A stretch of 38,716 nucleotides of DNA from Coxiellaceae bacterium (GCA_011523685.1 WTGG01000017.1:1-38716), one strand, 5' to 3'; counted from the stretch's first letter, positions 17,970-27,434 are shown. Numbers and translations are program-made. The notes: generated by a model not told the origin, from the sequence alone.

Positions 17970-19181
17970 ATGAAAAGAAATATTTTATTGTTACGTTATA
18001 TTAGTGCTATTCGTTGGTTTTTATTAATCATGCCTGTGATTTTTTTATTCTATCGATCGCATGGTTTGTCTTTATTTCAAACCTTTTCAGTTCAAGCTTT
18101 TTTTTCGTTATGTGTGTTGTTATTTGAAGTTCCTACGGGTTATTTAGGTGATCGCTATGGTTGGCATCGTTCATTATTACTTGGTTCATTGGCTGCAATT
18201 CTTGGTCTATTTATTTTAACTATCGCCTCTAGTTATCTTGTGTTTTTAGTCGCAGAGTTTTTTATGTCAGTAGCCTATTGTCTATTTTCAGGTAGTGATT
18301 CGGCGTTACTCTATGAATCCCTATTGGAGGAGGATCGTGAGCATGAATATCTCGGAGAGGAGGGCTTATTGCTTGCTTGCGGTTATGTGAGTGAGGGCAT
18401 TGCTGCGGTTCTTGGTGGTGTATTAGCATTTATAAGTATGAGGTTGCCTTTTATTATGAATTTTGTCGTTGTGTTGTTGCTCATACCTTTATCATTAGGT
18501 TTAGTTAAGCCGTTATCACATAATTCGCGTTTGAGTAAAGGTCTTGAAGTTGAAGGGGTTCGTCGATTACGGCAAGATTTCTTCACTATCTTGCAATTCA
18601 TTCAGCAAGAGCCTGTGGTAAAGTGGGTGGCTATTTATTCTGGGTTTATTGGTTTTTTAGTGTTAGCTAGCGCTTGGTTAATGCAGTCATATTTTAAGTT
18701 AACTGGTTTTGAGCTTTACTATATTGGCGTTATTTGGGCTCTGATGAATTTTTCACGATCATTAGCTGCTAGCTGGGTTAATGTTATTAATTATCGTATT
18801 GGTACTAAACAGTTGTTTTTTATTATTCCTTTCGTGATTGCTTTTGTCTCATTTATTATGGGTGTTTATGTTTCTTTAATTGCTATGTTGCTAGGGCTTC
18901 TAATCCAGGTTGCGAGAGGTTTTCAGTTACCCTTGGTTTTCGCTATGATTAATAATAGAACGCCTTCAGACATTCGCGCTGCTGTATTAAGTTTCGAGGG
19001 GATGATGATGCGAGTATTTTTTGTTGTCATGGGGCCGGCATTAGGTTTGTTATGTGATATTGAGTCAATTCATGTGGCCTTTTATACGATTAGTTTGCTC
19101 TCGTTGCTAGGCGGTGTGATTTTGCACTATAAAATTCAATACTGCTTACAGGCCCATGATATAGCTGCTCCTGTTAATTAA
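17970..19181 (+). CDS. MFS transporter
   Basis: A 403-residue major facilitator superfamily protein with about twelve membrane segments. The start at 17970 is fixed by AAGGAGG at 17955-17961; the frame extends upstream to a TTG at 17940. The loop between segments 2 and 3 has the MFS signature form EVPTGYLGDRYGWHRSLLLG (compare G-x-L-a-D-r-x-G-r-r/k). A Ser/Asp-containing motif (FSGSDSALLYESLLEED) follows, typical of a group of uncharacterised MFS proteins. The substrate is not predictable. It stands alone in an AT-rich setting and ends only 7 bp from the converging dapE. Confidence 0.85.
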   Translation: MKRNILLLRYISAIRWFLLIMPVIFLFYRSHGLSLFQTFSVQAFFSLCVLLFEVPTGYLGDRYGWHRSLLLGSLAAILGLFILTIASSYLVFLVAEFFMSVAYCLFSGSDSALLYESLLEEDREHEYLGEEGLLLACGYVSEGIAAVLGGVLAFISMRLPFIMNFVVVLLLIPLSLGLVKPLSHNSRLSKGLEVEGVRRLRQDFFTILQFIQQEPVVKWVAIYSGFIGFLVLASAWLMQSYFKLTGFELYYIGVIWALMNFSRSLAASWVNVINYRIGTKQLFFIIPFVIAFVSFIMGVYVSLIAMLLGLLIQVARGFQLPLVFAMINNRTPSDIRAAVLSFEGMMMRVFFVVMGPALGLLCDIESIHVAFYTISLLSLLGGVILHYKIQYCLQAHDIAAPVN

Positions 19182-19188
19182 GGTTACT

Positions 19189-20328
19189 CTAGGGCTTTAT
19201 TAAACGGTAAAGGATATCTTCATATAGAGTGGTTAATGTGTTGAGATCATCAATATCAACATGTTCATTGACTTGGTGAATACACTGGTTTATCGGCCCA
19301 AGTTCGACTATCTCACAACCAGTCTTTGCAATAAACCTGCCATCAGAAGTGCCGCCATGTGTATTGAATCGAGGTGCTTGTTTGCACGTGTTTTCGATGC
19401 TGTCATGTACGGCTTGGGCTAGTGTGTTGGGTGAGCTAAAAAATGGTTGGCTGGCGTGCTCCCAGTCAATGTGGTAGTCAATATCATATTGATTCAGAGT
19501 AGACTCAATTTTATGTTGTAGCTCTTCTGCCTGACTAATAGGGCTGTAGCGAAGGTTGAAATCGGCAGTTAATCTACCTGGAATAATATTCGTTGCACCT
19601 GTATCTGCATGGATGTTATAGATTTGGAATGATGTAGCTAGAAAATACTCGCTATGATCATTCCACTCTAGTTGTGTAAGATGATCAAGTGCTTTGAAAC
19701 TTCGGTGAATTGGATTGGTAGTAGTGTGCGGGTAAGCAATATGGCCTTGCTGGCCTTTTACAGTAAGTTTTCCATAGAGTGATCCTCGGCGGCCTATTTT
19801 AACATTGTCAGCGATATGTTGTTCACTGCTAGGCTCTCCAACGATACAATAAGCTATCTCTTTAGTATGTTGCAGTTGTTGAATGAGGTAATTAGTTCCA
19901 TCTATGGCATCACCTTCTTCATCGCTAGTGATCATAAATCCTATGGACCCTTTATGGTGGGGGTATTTTTTTATAAACCGTTGACATCCAATAATCATTG
20001 CGGCTAAGCCGCCTTTCATGTCAGCAGCCCCTCTGCCATAGAGTTTGTTATTTTTAATGGTTGCTTGAAATGGTGGTGATCCCCATTGACGAATCTCACC
20101 AGGGGGGACTACGTCGGTATGGCCGGAGAAAACAATAAAAGGTTGATTGTGTTGACTGTGTTCTGCCCATAAGTTGCTGGTTTGATTCTTGGGGTAGTGT
20201 TCTATGTTAAATCCAGAGGTTGATAGTTGATGGGCAATGAGATCCTGGCACCCATTGTCATTGGGTGTGATGGATTCGATGTTGATGAGGGCTTTCGCAA
20301 GTGACAGTGTATCTGTGTAAGTTTTCAT
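19189..20328 (-). CDS. dapE: Succinyl-diaminopimelate desuccinylase
   Basis: This di-zinc hydrolase releases succinate from N-succinyl-LL-diaminopimelate in the lysine/peptidoglycan precursor pathway. At 379 residues it is standard length. Metal and catalytic motifs are visible: [11 protein letters not shown] (zinc His), [10 protein letters not shown] (bridging Asp), [12 protein letters not shown] (catalytic Glu pair), IVGEPSS (zinc Glu) and a C-terminal [10 protein letters not shown] (zinc His), with the dimerisation domain between. Its ATG overlaps the TGA of dapD by 4 bp, so the two enzymes of the succinylase branch are translationally coupled. Confidence 0.96.
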   Translation of the reverse strand: MKTYTDTLSLAKALINIESITPNDNGCQDLIAHQLSTSGFNIEHYPKNQTSNLWAEHSQHNQPFIVFSGHTDVVPPGEIRQWGSPPFQATIKNNKLYGRGAADMKGGLAAMIIGCQRFIKKYPHHKGSIGFMITSDEEGDAIDGTNYLIQQLQHTKEIAYCIVGEPSSEQHIADNVKIGRRGSLYGKLTVKGQQGHIAYPHTTTNPIHRSFKALDHLTQLEWNDHSEYFLATSFQIYNIHADTGATNIIPGRLTADFNLRYSPISQAEELQHKIESTLNQYDIDYHIDWEHASQPFFSSPNTLAQAVHDSIENTCKQAPRFNTHGGTSDGRFIAKTGCEIVELGPINQCIHQVNEHVDIDDLNTLTTLYEDILYRLIKP

Positions 20329-21143
20329 GCGTCTCTTAGTAGTTCATTGATTGATATTTTTCTACGAGTTTTTTCATCAACTCTTTTGATAATAATGGCG
20401 GCACTTCTATGGTAGCGGTCTGTTTTTCCTGGAAGTGTACCTGGGATTACAACAGCGCCTGAGGGTACTCGGCCATAGATGATGTCATCATTTGCGGTAT
20501 CGTAAATAGGTGTGCTCTGACCGATAAAGACACCCATAGAAATCACAGCGTTTTTTTCTACAATTACGCCTTCAACAATTTCAGATCGTGCGCCAATAAA
20601 GCAGTGGTCTTCTATAATCGTTGGGTGGGCATTAAGTGGTTCTAAAATTCCCCCGATGCCAGCACCGCCAGAGATATGAACTCCTTTGCCTATTTGTGCG
20701 CAAGATCCGACTGTAGCCCAGGTATCTATCATGCACCCACTATCTATATATGCGCCGATATTGACAAAGCTAGGCATGATCACGGTTTGTTTTCCAATGT
20801 ATGCGCCATGTCGGACACAGGCTGGAGGTACAATGCGAACACCGGCTGCTTCCATGTGCGACGCAGGGTATTGATTATACTTTAGAGGTACCTTATCGAA
20901 AAACTGATTGAATCCCGGCATGATACTATTTTTGGTCGTTTTAAAAGAGAGTAGTATCGCTTTTTTTAGCCACTCATGGGTGGTCCATCCTGTAGCGCTA
21001 GGGCTTGCTACACGTAATACGCCTTCATTGAGGTGGTTTAATGTTTCGCTAACAGCATCCTTCAGTGATGGTGGGGCGTTATCTGCGGAGAGTTCTTGAA
21101 TATGATTAAAGTTTTCGTTAATGATTTGTTCTAGTGCTTCCAT
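20325..21143 (-). CDS. dapD: Tetrahydrodipicolinate N-succinyltransferase
   Basis: DapD transfers succinyl from CoA to tetrahydrodipicolinate, the step that commits to the succinylase branch of diaminopimelate synthesis. It has 272 residues, as in E. coli (274). The N-terminal helical part is followed by a left-handed beta-helix of hexapeptide repeats (about 105-230: [27 protein letters not shown] ... [11 protein letters not shown]). The C-terminal [15 protein letters not shown] motif of the family is present. An AGGA precedes the ATG, and a leader stem-loop lies upstream (21165-21189). It is the first gene of the dapD-dapE operon. Confidence 0.96.
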   Translation of the reverse strand: MEALEQIINENFNHIQELSADNAPPSLKDAVSETLNHLNEGVLRVASPSATGWTTHEWLKKAILLSFKTTKNSIMPGFNQFFDKVPLKYNQYPASHMEAAGVRIVPPACVRHGAYIGKQTVIMPSFVNIGAYIDSGCMIDTWATVGSCAQIGKGVHISGGAGIGGILEPLNAHPTIIEDHCFIGARSEIVEGVIVEKNAVISMGVFIGQSTPIYDTANDDIIYGRVPSGAVVIPGTLPGKTDRYHRSAAIIIKRVDEKTRRKISINELLRDA

Positions 21144-21164
21144 GGTTATCCTGTGTGTTAGAGG

Positions 21165-21189
21165 GTGTATTTTGTTTTAAAAAATACAC
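21165..21189 (-). promoter_or_regulatory. Stem-loop in the dapD leader
   Basis: GTGTATTTT-GTTTTAA-AAAATACAC is a perfect 9-bp inverted repeat 21 bases before the dapD start codon. On the minus strand it is followed by CCTCTAACACAC rather than a T-run, so it is not a classical terminator. It could be a transcript-stabilising hairpin or a protein-binding dyad. Confidence 0.4.
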
Positions 21190-21279
21190 TGAAACTATGG
21201 CAAGAAATCTAAATTAGAACAGTTGAGTTGTCAACGACCAGTCGTGTTCTTAAAAACTCACTGAATGCAAGATAAATGA

Positions 21280-21308
21280 TTGACGCCAGTCAATTCGCTC
21301 AGTATGAT
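21280..21308 (+). promoter_or_regulatory. Sigma70-type promoter of the tRNA cluster
   Basis: TTGACG (21280-21285), a 17-bp spacer and TATGAT (21303-21308), with the first tRNA beginning 26 bases downstream. This is the best -35/-10 pair in the window. Confidence 0.75.
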
Positions 21309-21333
21309 TGCTGACTTGTTTTAGATGACAAAT

Positions 21334-21410
21334 CGGGGTATAGCGCAGTCTGGTAGCGCGCCTGCTTTGGGAGCAGGATGTCGGGGGTTCAAATCCCTCT
21401 ACCCCGACCA
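21334..21410 (+). tRNA. tRNA-Pro (TGG)
   Basis: 77 nt including an encoded CCA. The acceptor CGGGGTA pairs with TACCCCG. The anticodon stem CCTGC/GCAGG encloses TT-TGG-GA, giving anticodon TGG. The T-loop has the GGTTCAAAT form. First gene of a three-tRNA cluster. Confidence 0.97.
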
Positions 21411-21426
21411 TTTATAAAATGAACGA

Positions 21427-21503
21427 GCGCCTGTAGCTCATCTGGATAGAGCATCGGCCTTCTAAGCCGAGGGTAGCAGGTTCGAGTCCTGCCGGGCGCG
21501 CCA
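21427..21503 (+). tRNA. tRNA-Arg (TCT)
   Basis: 77 nt including encoded CCA. The acceptor GCGCCTG pairs with CGGGCGC (one G-U pair). The anticodon stem TCGGC/GCCGA encloses CT-TCT-AA, so the anticodon is TCT, reading AGA/AGG. The T-loop is GGTTCGAGTCC. Confidence 0.97.
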
Positions 21504-21546
21504 TCAATTGATTGATGGAATGCCTGTGTAAGATTGACCAAAATGT

Positions 21547-21623
21547 GGTGGATGTAGCTCAGCTGGTAGAGCCCCGGATTGTGATTCCGGTGGTCGCGGG
21601 TTCAAGCCCCGTCATCCACCCCA
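21547..21623 (+). tRNA. tRNA-His (GTG)
   Basis: The acceptor GTGGATG pairs with CATCCAC. The extra G at 21547 (position -1) faces the discriminator C, the identity feature of tRNA-His. The anticodon stem CCGGA/TCCGG encloses TT-GTG-AT, anticodon GTG. CCA is encoded. Confidence 0.97.
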
Positions 21624-21820
21624 CTTCTAAAGAATAATAAATCTAAAGCCATACCCTAGGTGTTTGCCTTTTGATCATTCCTGTTATTTGGAATTTGCTT
21701 TATTCGACTTTGTTTTAATTGGTAACACGCTGGTTTTAAAACTAAAAATATATATTATTTGCTTTATTGTAAAAGTTCATGGAAAATTATCTAGGGGTGT
21801 CTACAGGGATTTATTGAGTC

Positions 21821-22960
21821 ATGGAAGCATTGATGACAGAAAGTCAGCTGCATGTTGAATTATCAGAAGATAAGCAAACACTGTATTGCCATGGCGACTG
21901 GTTGATTAGACAATCTGTTGTCATTGGTCATCAAATTCAGGGTTTGCATATACTCCCTGAGTCAGTATCGTTTATTGATGTCTCTGCTGTTTCACTTCTT
22001 GATACTACAGGTGCATTGTTGATACTGGAGTTTAAAGCGGCGCATTCTGCTGATGGACGTAGTTGTGAGCTAGTGGGAGTTTCAGAGCATCTGCAGACAT
22101 TATTAGATTTGGTTGAAGATGAGCGTATTGCTTCTCAGAAAAAAACCACCTTTAATCACCCTGAGCATAATGATTTTTATGTGATTGGGAAGAATGCGAT
22201 TCGTCGGTATCGTCAGTGGTTGAGTATTCTCGCTTTTATTGGCGAGCTTTTAGTAGTATTAGGGAAAAATCTATCTCGACCTTTGCATCTTGCTTGGCAT
22301 TCTATTATTGAAAACATAGACCGGTCTGGTTTTAGGGCGTTACCTATTATTGGTCTCATGTCTTTTTTGATTGGTTTAGTATTAGCTTATCAGTTGAGCA
22401 CTCAACTTCAGACGTATGGTGCAGATATTTTTGTCGTCGATATAACTGGGATTGCTATCTTGCGAGAGTTTGCTCCGTTGATTACGGCCATTGTAATGGC
22501 AGGTCGAACAAGCACTTCCTTTGCAGCTTTAATTGGAACCATGAAGATTAATGAGGAGTTGGATGCGTTAAATACTATGGGTATAACTCCTATGTCATAC
22601 TTAATTGTCCCTCGTATTATAGCTACATTAGTGATTATGCCATTGCTGGTTGTCTGGGCTGATATTTTTGGGATTTTTGGCAGTATGTTTATGTCTAAAG
22701 TAACGATGGGAATCAGTTACGTGAGTTTTATTGACCGTTTTCATCATGAGGTTTCAGCGACAGAATATGTGCTGGGTTTAGTTAAAACTCCTTGTTTTGG
22801 ATTAATTATTGCGGGGGTGGGCTGTTTACAAGGACTTTTAGTAGGTGATAGTGCAGATAGTGTTGGCGTGCAGACGACAAAAGCAGCTGTTCAGGCTATA
22901 TTTACGGTGATTGTTGCTGATGCAGCTTATTCGATCATCTTTAGTTGGATGGGGATATGA
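21821..22960 (+). CDS. mlaE: MlaE-family lipid ABC transporter permease with N-terminal STAS domain
   Basis: The inner-membrane permease of an Mla/Mce-type transporter that moves phospholipids between the membranes. Unlike E. coli, where MlaB is separate, residues about 1-105 are a STAS domain with the conserved LLDTTGALLILEF helix start. The MlaE permease (about 135-379) follows with ITGIAILREFAPLITAIVMAGRTSTSFAALIG, the hallmark segment of the family, and about five membrane helices. The start at 21821 or an ATG at 21833 is possible. The gene overlaps the following ATPase gene by 4 bp (ATGA). It opens a four-gene operon that starts about 200 bases after the tRNA cluster. Confidence 0.92.
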   Translation: MEALMTESQLHVELSEDKQTLYCHGDWLIRQSVVIGHQIQGLHILPESVSFIDVSAVSLLDTTGALLILEFKAAHSADGRSCELVGVSEHLQTLLDLVEDERIASQKKTTFNHPEHNDFYVIGKNAIRRYRQWLSILAFIGELLVVLGKNLSRPLHLAWHSIIENIDRSGFRALPIIGLMSFLIGLVLAYQLSTQLQTYGADIFVVDITGIAILREFAPLITAIVMAGRTSTSFAALIGTMKINEELDALNTMGITPMSYLIVPRIIATLVIMPLLVVWADIFGIFGSMFMSKVTMGISYVSFIDRFHHEVSATEYVLGLVKTPCFGLIIAGVGCLQGLLVGDSADSVGVQTTKAAVQAIFTVIVADAAYSIIFSWMGI

Positions 22961-23730
22961 TGAATCATGGTGCTGAGCCTCTGATTGAGGTCATTGGACT
23001 TAAAAATTATTTTGGTGATCAGCATGTTCATGAACAGTTAGATTTAACCATCAATCGACGAGATATTGTTGCTATTATTGGTGGGAGTGGCTGTGGTAAA
23101 ACAACATTATTACGATCTATATTAATGCTGCATGAGCCGACTGGTGGTGAAATTAAGGTATTTGGTCATGATATCGATGATCTAGATGAGCAGCAAAAAA
23201 AAGCGATTCAAAATAATTGGGGTGTTATGTTCCAAAGTTGTGCATTATTCACCTCGTTAACGATAGCTGATAATGTAACATTCCCTATTGATCATTTAGT
23301 GCGCTTGGATCCTGATACAAGGCGAAAAATTGCTTTATTAAAATTAAAATTATCTGGCTTAGACCCTGAAGTAGCTGACAAGTATCCTTCAGAGCTTAGT
23401 GGCGGTATGAAAAAAAGGGCTGCTATGGCTAGGGCGATATCTTTAGATCCTCAGTTGGTATTTTTAGATGAGCCAACTGCGGGGCTAGATCCGTTAAGTG
23501 CTTCGGATTTGGACGGTTTAGTGTTGCATTTACGTGATAGTTTAGGAATCACATTTGTCATGGTTACTCATGATTTAGATACTCTCTGGCGAGTACCGAA
23601 TCGAGTGATTTTTATAGGAGAAGGGCGGGTGCTTGCAGATGAACCAATGGCGTCATTAGTTAATAATACCCATCCATTAATTCGGGCATATTTTTCAGGT
23701 GATAGGGCTGCTGTTAGAAAGGATAATTAG
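22957..23730 (+). CDS. mlaF: Mla-type ABC transporter ATP-binding protein
   Basis: The cytoplasmic ATPase of the phospholipid transporter. It has 257 residues from the ATG at 22957, which overlaps the permease stop; the open frame reaches a TTG at 22945. Motifs: Walker A GGSGCGKTTLL, Q-loop VMFQSCALF, signature LSGGMKKRAAMARAI, Walker B LVFLDEPTAGLDP and H-loop VTHDLD. The SGGMKKR signature is characteristic of the MlaF/Mkl subgroup. 14 bases separate it from the MCE gene. Confidence 0.95.
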   Translation: MMNHGAEPLIEVIGLKNYFGDQHVHEQLDLTINRRDIVAIIGGSGCGKTTLLRSILMLHEPTGGEIKVFGHDIDDLDEQQKKAIQNNWGVMFQSCALFTSLTIADNVTFPIDHLVRLDPDTRRKIALLKLKLSGLDPEVADKYPSELSGGMKKRAAMARAISLDPQLVFLDEPTAGLDPLSASDLDGLVLHLRDSLGITFVMVTHDLDTLWRVPNRVIFIGEGRVLADEPMASLVNNTHPLIRAYFSGDRAAVRKDN

Positions 23731-23744
23731 TAAGGAGTGAAGCG

Positions 23745-24674
23745 ATGTCTTCAAAGGTAAATTACACATTGGTTGGATTTTTTGTTGTTATATTTGCAGC
23801 CGTTTCTATACTGTTATTTTTTTGGATGCACTATAAAGGTGGAAGAACAGTTTATCATACATATGTAATGTATGTTCATGATGATGTAACAGGATTGTCT
23901 GTGCAAAGTCCTGTTCGTTATACGGGTGTACCTGTTGGGTATGTTGAGAATGTAACGCTAGATGCTAACAATCCTCAGCTTGTTCGTATTCGCTTAAAGA
24001 TTAAAGAGGGTGCTCCAATTTTAACAAGTACTGTCGCCACGTTGAGTGTTCAGGGTATTACTGGCGCTGCATACGTTGCTCTTGAGGCTACTACTGACGA
24101 TGCTCCAATTCTTAAAGCAAAGCCTGGTCAAGCTTATCCTGTGATTAGGTCTCGTCCATCTTTGTTAAATACAATTACTAATGCTTTGCCTGAAGTGGCA
24201 GAAAACTTGCAAGATTTATCAAGTCGAATTAGTGATGTTCTTGACGCGAAGAATTTAGACGCTTTGTCTGACATCATGCAAAACTTTAAGCGATTTTCTC
24301 AGTCATTATCTGAGTCATCGCCTGATTGGTCTAATATTATGAACTCCGTGAATATCACAATGAAAAATGCGGCTGTTAGTTCACAACAATTACCTGAATT
24401 GATAAATCAAACCAATAAAGCAATGGCGGATATTAATAAGACAGTCAATACCATTAATAGTGCAACTCATGGCTTAGATAAGCTATTAGGTACTACCAAT
24501 GTGTTAGTAGCAAATACAACTCAGCAATTGTTACCTTCAACTAGTTCACTGGTAAACCGACTGAATCATCTGTCATTGAGTCTACAAAGTTTAACTAATG
24601 AGTTAGCACGTAATCCTTCAGTATTAATCCGTGGCCGACAGCCAGCACAACCTGGACCAGGAGAAGCTCGATGA
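23745..24674 (+). CDS. MCE-domain periplasmic lipid-binding protein (MlaD-like)
   Basis: 309 residues anchored by one N-terminal membrane segment (YTLVGFFVVIFAAVSILLFF). One MCE domain (about 38-120: VMYVHDDVTGLSVQSPVRYTG, then GAAYVALEA) follows, and then a long helical, Asn/Ser/Leu-rich tail (about 140-300). In MlaD and PqiB/YebT proteins the MCE domains assemble into a hexameric ring that passes lipids. The long tail makes this closer to the single-MCE-domain proteins found with a PqiC-type lipoprotein than to the short E. coli MlaD. A good AAGGAG lies before the ATG. It overlaps the next gene by 4 bp. Confidence 0.92.
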   Translation: MSSKVNYTLVGFFVVIFAAVSILLFFWMHYKGGRTVYHTYVMYVHDDVTGLSVQSPVRYTGVPVGYVENVTLDANNPQLVRIRLKIKEGAPILTSTVATLSVQGITGAAYVALEATTDDAPILKAKPGQAYPVIRSRPSLLNTITNALPEVAENLQDLSSRISDVLDAKNLDALSDIMQNFKRFSQSLSESSPDWSNIMNSVNITMKNAAVSSQQLPELINQTNKAMADINKTVNTINSATHGLDKLLGTTNVLVANTTQQLLPSTSSLVNRLNHLSLSLQSLTNELARNPSVLIRGRQPAQPGPGEAR

Positions 24675-25276
24675 AAAAAGTATCCCTCTTTTTGACTATA
24701 GCATGCGTAAGTTCAATGCTATCAGGGTGTTTAGGCCCGGTTAAAACATCAGCACCATCTCGCTACACATTGACTTCTCATCAAAAGCCTCTGCCCGCTT
24801 CCAGGCGGTATTCTTCTACCTCGTTGTTGGTAACTGCTCCTAATGCTTCACCGGGCTATGGCACTTCAGCGATGGTTTATACTATGGTCCCTTATAAACT
24901 GATGTCTTATGCGGATAGTGTTTGGGTTGCATCGCCTTCGCAGATGTTTTTACCATTGTTAGCATCAACTATCCGACAGGCTAATTTCTTTAAGGCAGTA
25001 GTCTCAGCTCCATACCCTGGGTATACTCGGTACACATTAAATACAACGATAGAAACTATGCAGCAAGAGTTTCTTCAGCCTATTAGTCAGGTTAGGTTTG
25101 TAGTTTTAGCTTCAGTGGTAGATAACACAACGCAAAAAGTAATTGCAAGCCAACGCTTCTCAGCAAAGCTACCAGCTTCCGGTAATGATGCTTATTCAGG
25201 AGTCTTATCAATGAATGCAGCTGCAGGGAAGGTGGCTGATCAGATTGCCATGTTTGTTAAGCGCTCTGTGCATTGA
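24671..25276 (+). CDS. ABC-type transport auxiliary lipoprotein (PqiC-like)
   Basis: 201 residues with a lipobox MLSGC (Cys20) and the pattern of the PqiC/auxiliary lipoprotein family: YTL near the start of the mature part, a central ADSVWVASPSQMFLPLLASTIR segment (compare W-x-d-P-l-x-x-l-L-x-x-x-l), and a beta-rich C-terminal half. PqiC-type lipoproteins sit in the outer membrane and partner MCE proteins. It is the last gene of the lipid-transport operon and ends 19 bp from the converging sensor kinase gene. Confidence 0.85.
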   Translation: MKKVSLFLTIACVSSMLSGCLGPVKTSAPSRYTLTSHQKPLPASRRYSSTSLLVTAPNASPGYGTSAMVYTMVPYKLMSYADSVWVASPSQMFLPLLASTIRQANFFKAVVSAPYPGYTRYTLNTTIETMQQEFLQPISQVRFVVLASVVDNTTQKVIASQRFSAKLPASGNDAYSGVLSMNAAAGKVADQIAMFVKRSVH

Positions 25277-25295
25277 TACAGCAAAGACTCTTCTC

Positions 25296-26702
25296 TTATT
25301 CTGGTGTTTTAGGGAAAGTGATCTTAACTTCTAGTCCACCATGATCTTTGGGTTCTAAAAGCTCTATCGTTGCTTTGTGGAGCTTTGTGATTTGTAACAC
25401 AATACCAAGGCCTAGTCCTGTGCCTGAAGCCTTATTGCCTATCATGCGATAAAAGCGCTCGAATACACGTTCACGTAAATTTTTAGGGATACCTGGCCCA
25501 TTGTCAATAACCTGTAAAATGACATGATTAGTTGATTCATTAATGTCTATTTTAACAAAGCTATCAACGGGTGTATAACGAATAGCATTATCTACCAAGT
25601 TCCTTATAAGTATGTTGATAGCAGTTGGGTTCCCTATAATAGTGGCATCACTGTTAGGTGAAACAAGTTCTAGATCAATATTTTTAGTAATAGCTTCTGG
25701 TGCTAACATTGCAGCAACATCACTGGCTTGGCGGGAAAGTTTGACGGGGACTGGATTTTGAATGCCAGCCTCAGGAGCCATTCGACTGAGTGTGAGCAGC
25801 TGTTGAATTAAGTGGGTGCATCGATTAACGCCACCTAGTACTTTAAGTAATGACTGATTGCGAGCTTCAGGGGTATCCGCTCGTAATGATACTTGAATTT
25901 GTGTGCTTAATGCTGCTAGGGGTGTCCGGAGTTCGTGTGCTGCATCAGAGGTAAAGCGTTCATGGCGGTTAAATGCTTCTTTGAGTCTGTAAAATAGACT
26001 GTTGAGTTCATCGATGAGAGGTTCAACTTCAGTGGGGAGAGGTTTTAAGTCAACAGGTTCAAGGTAGTTTCTATCCCGATGTTTTAGTTCGCTAGTCACA
26101 GATTGTAAGGACTTTAATCCTTTTCCAATGATTGCCCAGATAAGAATGCCTAGAAATGGATAGGTTGCTAACATAATGAAAATGGAATCACGGGTTAGTT
26201 GGTTTTCAAGGTGTTGTCTATAGTCACCATGTTCTGCTGTAACAATAGTTACTCCTTTTTCTTTATTTTTAAGTGTGTAAACACGCCAAGTCCTATCTTT
26301 GGACCAAACGTTAGAAAAACCGGTTTTTTTCGACATTAATGGTGTCGAAGGCATGTTCTTTGAATGAAGGATAAGGATATTATTTTGCCAGATTTGAAAT
26401 TCAATGGTGCTTGCGGATGATGATAGGCTGCTGATGATATGACTATTATTAAAGAAGTTTTTGTTTATTTGATTTGCGTTTATAGTATTCAGTTTATCTT
26501 GAATGGTTGAAATTTTAGTTTTAGGTAGGTCAATACCTATAATAGCATTAATGCGTTTAGCGCTAATGATTAATGTGGAGTCAAGGTTGGTTTGAATATC
26601 TTTGTGTGTAAGAAAAAGGTTACCAACAATTGCTAATGAGGTGATAAGAATCACGCTCAAAAGCAAATTGATCAGTAAAAAGGTTCGTATAGAATGTGTC
26701 AT
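25296..26702 (-). CDS. Sensor histidine kinase, QseC/PmrB type
   Basis: 468 residues with two membrane segments (about 8-30 and 173-192) enclosing a periplasmic sensor domain. That domain contains the LDSTLIISAKRIN pattern seen in the 2CSK_N region of QseC-like kinases. A HAMP-like linker follows, then the phospho-acceptor helix FTSDAAHELRTPLAAL with His256. The ATPase domain has N-box IRNLVDNAIRYTP, G1 DNGPGIP and G2 GTGLGLGIV. It lies 54 bases after the response regulator gene and must be its partner. The signal sensed cannot be predicted. Polymyxin/iron-type (PmrB) or QseC-type kinases are the closest in architecture. Confidence 0.92.
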   Translation of the reverse strand: MTHSIRTFLLINLLLSVILITSLAIVGNLFLTHKDIQTNLDSTLIISAKRINAIIGIDLPKTKISTIQDKLNTINANQINKNFFNNSHIISSLSSSASTIEFQIWQNNILILHSKNMPSTPLMSKKTGFSNVWSKDRTWRVYTLKNKEKGVTIVTAEHGDYRQHLENQLTRDSIFIMLATYPFLGILIWAIIGKGLKSLQSVTSELKHRDRNYLEPVDLKPLPTEVEPLIDELNSLFYRLKEAFNRHERFTSDAAHELRTPLAALSTQIQVSLRADTPEARNQSLLKVLGGVNRCTHLIQQLLTLSRMAPEAGIQNPVPVKLSRQASDVAAMLAPEAITKNIDLELVSPNSDATIIGNPTAINILIRNLVDNAIRYTPVDSFVKIDINESTNHVILQVIDNGPGIPKNLRERVFERFYRMIGNKASGTGLGLGIVLQITKLHKATIELLEPKDHGGLEVKITFPKTPE

Positions 26703-26756
26703 TAACTTTACTAGATTCCATTATAGAATGCATGACAATGCTGTAAGGCAATATTC

Positions 26757-27434
26757 CTATTCTTCTTCATTGGGTTTTTCAGCCATGTAGCCAACACCCC
26801 TAATGGTACGAATTAAACTTGTGCCAAACCGTTTTCTTAGATTATGAATATGAACTTCTAAGGCGTTACTGTCAATGTTTTCACCCCATCCATACAAGGT
26901 TTGATTAAGTTGTTCTCGAGAAATTACCCGACCCGCATTTTCAAGAAGCTTTTGAAGGAGTGCAAACTCGCGTCTAGAGATCATGATGGTTTCATCATCC
27001 ATTTTCACCACATGTGATGCAGGGTCTAAAGTAATATTGTTATAGACAATAATGGGTTTTGCGCGTGATTTTGAACGGCGTTGCAGTGCACGCATGCGTG
27101 CGCAGAGTTCATCAAGATCAAACGGTTTGGTTAGGTAATCATCTGCACCAGCATCGAGACCGCTCACTCTGTCATCAACGGTTTCTTTAGCAGTTAGAAT
27201 AACGACAGGTGTCGTGATGTTGCGCTCGCGAATATTTTTCAGAACCTCCAGGCCTGATAATTTAGGCAGCCCTAGGTCAAGTACTACAATATCAAAATTT
27301 TCATGACTGGAGACTAAAACATTGTTTGCCGACTGTCCGTCTTTGACCCAGTCGACGGTGTGCCCATAGTGTTTAAGGCCTGTTCGAATGCCATCTCCAA
27401 GTAACTCATCATCTTCTACCAATAAAACTCTCAT
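26757..27434 (-). CDS. OmpR-family response regulator, QseB/PmrA type
   Basis: 225 residues. The receiver domain has acidic residues EDD at 7-9, phospho-acceptor Asp53 in VVLDLGLP, Thr81 and Lys103 (LTKPFD). The C-terminal winged helix (about 127-220) contains ISRREFALLQKLLENAGRVISREQL and the recognition region SNALEVHIHNLRKRFG. An AAGGGG lies nine bases upstream of the ATG, and a promoter candidate is seen at 27466-27494. It is the first gene of the regulator-kinase pair. The adjacent lipid-transport operon points towards it, so an envelope-stress role is plausible but unproven. Confidence 0.94.
   Translation of the reverse strand: MRVLLVEDDELLGDGIRTGLKHYGHTVDWVKDGQSANNVLVSSHENFDIVVLDLGLPKLSGLEVLKNIRERNITTPVVILTAKETVDDRVSGLDAGADDYLTKPFDLDELCARMRALQRRSKSRAKPIIVYNNITLDPASHVVKMDDETIMISRREFALLQKLLENAGRVISREQLNQTLYGWGENIDSNALEVHIHNLRKRFGTSLIRTIRGVGYMAEKPNEEE

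Noticed and set aside
21165-21189. Terminator of a divergent transcript
   Set aside because: The stem is AT-rich with no T-run outside it on the minus strand, and it lies in the dapD leader.
21217-21249. Three-way junction RNA upstream of dapD
   Set aside because: One arm would have a two-nucleotide loop, which cannot form; only the remaining dyads are mentioned.
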